From: Anthracocystis setariae
Lineage: Eukaryota > Basidiomycota > Ustilaginomycetes > Ustilaginales > Ustilaginaceae
Direction: 5' to 3'
Assembly: GCA_928724745.1 (NCBI GenBank)
Contig: CAKMXJ010000032.1
Location: 1,240,001 to 1,304,000 of the forward strand
Length of the DNA: 64,000 nt
Notes under the pieces: generated by a model
What the model was told of the DNA's origin: nothing
The model's database searches: none
Seen by the model: the letters and a program-made list of their open reading frames with translations, nothing else
Part shown: positions 60,544 to 64,000 of the stretch, piece after piece
Numbering within the stretch: position 1 is the first letter of the stretch
Layout: each line of letters starts with the position of its first letter
Translations under genes and position numbers: made by a program

Positions 60544-61647
60544 CTATGTCTGTCTTGTGCGTCGTCGTTTAGTTGGAGAAGCATGTGGTGTGGTTGTAGA
60601 TGCTTCGGATGTAATTGAAGATGCTCGGGTCACTCGTCGAGGACGTGGCGTGCCTGGAACCTCGGCAATAGGCGGAACAGATGGCTCGGTGGAAGCATTT
60701 GGACGTCGTGCGGCTGCCTGAGATGGTACAAGCTGACTGAGCATACTTGCCATTGACAAGAGAGTGGCCTCGACACGATCAAAACGGCCTTTGAGATCTC
60801 TGACGTCGGTGGATACGCCGTTGACGAGGCTGGTTCCAAGATTGATGAAGCCCTCCTGCATCTTCAGCGATTGTTGATTGTACTCACCGTTGGCTTGTAG
60901 ACGCCTCTCCTCCATTGCAAACCTCTCCCTCTCCAACTCCAGCTGTTTTGCACGATGAACTTTGTCGGCCAGTCGCGTGGCTTCCTAGTCCTCCACGATG
61001 GCGTCGCCCAGCGGTCCCTTTCGTTTGCGCGAGAAGATGATGGGGCCGGAACCATCCTCCATTTCAATATCTGACCCGCTGATCTCTGAGGGTGTCAAGG
61101 AGCCTCGCGCTCGTTGACTTCTCGAAGACATTGAGCGAGATGCTGCCGAGGCGCTGGAGATCTCGGCACACGCAGCTCTATGAGCTAGAGCTTCGTCTCG
61201 ACCTGAAGCTACAGCGGTCAGTCCAGCTTCGGCTTCCAAGACAGCCTCAATCATGCGATCCAAGTCCGATTGCGGGTCCTCGGCAATCCCAGAAGCTCTT
61301 CTCGATGTCGCCTTCCTCTTCTTGTAGTCCGCAGCAATGCTAAGCCACTTCTCCTTCAAACCGTCTGACTTGCGAGGTGGAAGACCATCCTCGGCGATCT
61401 TGCTGTTGAACTCCTCCGTAACAAGCTTCCAGGCCTTTCCTTGAGCGATGTTCCCCTTGTGCTTCTTGGGGTTATGGTGATCCATCGCCCGGATCAGTAC
61501 CTCCTCCTCGTCCTTGGTGAAGTGGGTCTGCTGGCCGCCTCTTGAGTTTGACGATGCTCTGCCGCTTGACTGTCGATTTGTACGCCCTTGAGACACACAC
61601 GGCACAGACTGAGACTGAGACCATTGCGAAAGAGACTGTGATTGCAA
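60544..61647 (-). pseudogene. Harbinger Myb/SANT-like partner, broken by an in-frame TAG
   Basis: Second gene of the Harbinger element. A Myb/SANT-like module near the N-terminus (HFTKDEEEVLIRAMDHHNPK, then GKAWKLVTEEFNSK and LKEKWLSIAADYKKRK) is the domain that brings the transposase to DNA and the nucleus. After a basic stretch (KRKGPLGDAIVED) comes a TAG codon at 60985-60987. The same frame then continues with a helical, charged region (LELERERFAMEERRLQ) and a basic tail to 60544. The frame is open upstream to about 61808 but has no ATG before the domain; a minus-strand acceptor-like CTTAACAG near 61801 could join an unseen first exon. The TAG could also be an intron acceptor, which I consider less likely. 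Either the partner is inactivated or expression needs readthrough or splicing. Confidence 0.8.
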
Positions 61648-61809
61648 CGGCGAACTGTCTACAAACGGTGAGGGTGATGGTGGCGGCGGCAGGCGCAGCG
61701 GGAAGAGGGATGGTTCCGGTGTAGGGCTGCTTGAGACTGAGAATGAGGAGCTGGACGCATCTTGCAGGCCAAGAGAAGCAAGTCGAGGCGGCGTTGGCGA
61801 CTGTTAAGC

Positions 61810-62554
61810 GCCAAGGGTCTGACAACCTCCTGACTGTGCGGCGTGGCACGCGGTGCGCGAGGCTTGGGCTTGAGAGCGCGTGGCGGGAGTGGTGGCCACG
61901 AGAGTCACCGAGCACGATCCTGAGGTTAACGGTTCTACCGTTGGGTCTGATATTCGCTATTACTCAAGGTAACTAAGAATACAATCGACGACTGACTACG
62001 GGAGGGCGGCGCGCGGCTTCCCCCTTATAAGGCATCACGCGTGCCACGCGGCGCGCGCCTCCTCCTGGGACGCGTGGGCTGCGCGCAACCTCGACTCGCG
62101 ACACCTGGGGTGAGCCCCGGTGTTGAGCGCCACGCGGCGCGCCCCTCTATTCACAGAAACGTCCCGCGCGACGTATTCCTGATGGCCTATGCTGCGCGGC
62201 ACGCTCACTCTCCTACACGGCCTTTGGCCAGTGCTCCGGTGGCGCCCTGACTGGGAACATCCGTCCAGCCGTAACATTACCCCCCCGCCTCGGGGTGCGC
62301 GCACTCCGGAGCGCGCAGGCCCACCGGCCGTGGTGGGCGAAGAGGGTCCCCAGAATTTTCCATTTGTGGGGCGTGGCGCGGGCGCACGCGTCAATCACCG
62401 GGCGCACAACAAAGCGTTGCGCAATGGGACTCAGCCTCATTTGGGATGTTGCGGCTCGCAATGGCTGACTTACGGGGGCCTACATCTCTCCTTCCCTCCA
62501 CCATCTGACTACCCCTCGACCCCCACGCCGGGTCATCAAGAAAACAGAACGGCC
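61810..62554. other. Boundary to GC-rich region
   Basis: Base composition shifts from ordinary to strongly GC-rich near 61990. A CCTTATAAGG palindrome (near 62025) could be a TATA-type element for either direction. The GC-rich word GCCACGCGGCGCGC recurs near 62045 and 62130. No gene is seen before the ATG at 62555. Right end of the Harbinger element not resolved. Confidence 0.5.
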
Positions 62555-64000
62555 ATGACCCCCAACAGTAAGTATGGGCACGTTCTGAGGTACGGCGCCG
62601 GCGGTAGGGTGTTGACTGACGCGTAACTTTGAATTTCCCGTTCCTGTGCCTGGCTAGCCAACGAGCCCTCGAGCGAGAAGACGCGCGCTGAGGCCGAGGC
62701 TGCGTCCACCCTCCGCGCCATCTTGGCCGTGGTCCCCGATCCCCGGGCGGCCAGTAGCACCACTGCCTCGCCCGCGGCGGTAGCCGTGACCGGGCCCCCG
62801 CCAACCCCAGCCTCTCCAACCGAAAAGACCGGTGAGTGATCTCTCTCCTTGGTGTGTTGACGCGGCACGCATACTGACTCTGACTTTCCCGGCGGGGTTC
62901 CACTGTCTGACAGCACCCGCAACCACGAGCGCTACGGTAATCGAAATCCCTTCTTCGCCGCCGCCCCAGGCCTGCGACGGCGCTCCTTCCCCCGAGGCTC
63001 GCGGGCAGCCTTCCCCTGAGGCTCGCGATCCAGCGCCTTCTCCTACCAACGATCAGGCTGACCAGAGCCAATTCCGTTACCAGGTGTGGGAGGTCCTGCC
63101 GTGGGGCGAGCGGAGCTGTCCCATCGTCGACTCCTTGATGCGCGAGCGCAAGGACCAGCCTATCGGTGATGTCCCCTTTGTCGTACGTCTCATCAAGGCC
63201 GCCCTGGTGCTCAGCGATCCCGACTGTGAGGAGTTCATGGCGCCCTGCTACGCGTGCGAGCACAAGGGTTGCGACGCCGCGGCCTGCCACGTGGATCCCG
63301 ATCGCGGTGCGGTGACGGTTAAGCGCAACGCCGGCGCTAGGATTCCCGACGAGATCGCCCAGGCCTTCGAGGGCATGCCGACACCCTGCAGCGCGTGCGG
63401 CACCAAGCGTAAGTGCGACTGGCGCGGCCGGATCCCGTGGCTGGGGGGTCGACTTGAGGGCCCGTGGTTGATGGAGGCCTACCTCTGGATGCGCGTCCTG
63501 GGCCACCGTCCCAACCCCGCCCTGACCCCGTCGATGGTGCCGGTCGGTGCGCTCCCGCCTTACATGGAGGCCGAGCGCGCCGCTGTTGCACAGCGCTACG
63601 CCCGGCGTCGCTGGCCGCGTGCCAGCCGTCGAACCCGGGATGACAACAGCGACGACAACGAGAGCAGTGAGAGCGATGGTGAGTCTGTGGAGGGGGGGCC
63701 CGAGCCCGCCACCCCCAGTCCCCGCGCTACCCGTACAACCCGAGGCCGTGCTGCCGACCGTCCCCGCCCTTTGGGCTCTCCCAAGGCCCCCCGCCCCCGC
63801 CGCGCTGCTGCGCGTAAGCCGCTCAGCGCCCTTCCGGGGGTGAGCGCTACCGTTCGCGCGGCGCCGCGCAACCGTGACGAAGACGCTGGGGGTTCGTCGT
63901 CCTTGGTGTCCAATCCGCCGGCGCCATCGGCTTTGTACCGGAAACAGGCGGTGCATCTCCAGCGCAGCACGGAGGCTATCGAGCGCGCGCTCGACGACCT
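62555..64000 (+). CDS. Cysteine-cluster protein of unknown family, 5' part only
   Basis: Three exons, 62555-62567 (13 bases), 62658-62831 and 62914 to the window edge. They are linked by introns of 90 and 82 bases with GTAAGT/GTGAGT donors and CTAG/ACAG acceptors; the phases agree. At least 424 residues are encoded and the frame is open at the right edge. The first 125 residues are Ala/Pro/Ser/Thr-rich. An ordered region starts near RYQVWEVLPWGER. Cysteines at about 174, 177, 182 and 187 (CYACEHKGCDAAAC) and 221, 224 and 230 (CSACGTKRKC) suggest a zinc module. A basic, disordered tail follows (TRTTRGRAADRPRP). I do not know the family. Its GC-rich composition and position beside a transposon suggest accessory or repeat-associated sequence. 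Confidence 0.75.

Noticed and set aside
62391..63956. 521-codon minus-strand open frame in the GC-rich block
   Set aside because: Stops are rare in GC-rich DNA. The plus strand gives a spliced protein with cysteine groups, proper introns and a sensible start, so the minus frame is taken as a shadow.

Overview
The window looks like nuclear DNA of a basidiomycete, most likely a smut fungus of the Ustilaginales. The signs are mostly intron-poor genes with long disordered, Ser/Ala/Gln-rich proteins, short introns with GTAAGT-type donors where introns occur, moderately GC-rich coding sequence, and clear fungal families (Zn2Cys6 regulator, Rds1, Ski2, Dbf4, Cti6). The species assignment is inference. 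I recognise no rRNA, tRNA or CRISPR.

Layout, left to right. A large disordered coiled-coil protein (1652-5017, +) is followed by a small probable mitochondrial protein (-) and mitochondrial ribosomal protein uL13m (-, two exons, first exon only seven codons). Next come a tartrate/D-malate dehydrogenase (+), a MAPEG membrane protein (-, two exons) and a CENP-B-type DNA-binding protein without a nuclease domain (-). After a gene-poor 3.5 kb lie ribosomal protein eL8 (-, apparently with a first exon consisting of only the ATG) and mitochondrial malate dehydrogenase (+). A block of three minus-strand nuclear regulators follows: a Zn2Cys6 transcription factor, an Ash1-type SET methyltransferase with AT-hooks, and a Cti6-like PHD subunit of the Rpd3L deacetylase. 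Then come a five-exon class II aldolase-family gene (-), a secreted ferritin-like Rds1 protein (+) and a disordered protein (+). The cytoplasmic exosome helicase Ski2 (-) is divergent from a DUF952 gene (+), followed by a mitochondrial K+/H+ exchange-related gene (-), borealin (+), the Cdc7 kinase activator Dbf4 (-) and a disordered KEN-box protein (-). After another 2.8 kb with no convincing gene comes a four-exon ARF1 GTPase (+).

From about 58 kb the window changes character. A PIF/Harbinger transposase with an intact DDE triad (59309-60508, +) lies tail-to-tail, 35 bases away, with its usual partner, a Myb/SANT-like protein (-). The partner's reading frame is broken by one in-frame TAG and has no early ATG. 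Right of about 61990 the DNA becomes strongly GC-rich. It carries a three-exon gene for an unfamiliar cysteine-cluster protein that runs off the right edge of the window.

The core genes are ordinary housekeeping functions: mitochondrial metabolism and translation, chromatin, mRNA decay, cell-cycle control and vesicle traffic. The unusual material is the right-hand accessory end, the dispersed TACTGTAC-type palindromes in intergenic DNA, an imperfect 113-bp-period duplication near 35.8 kb, and several in-frame or very short intron/exon arrangements.
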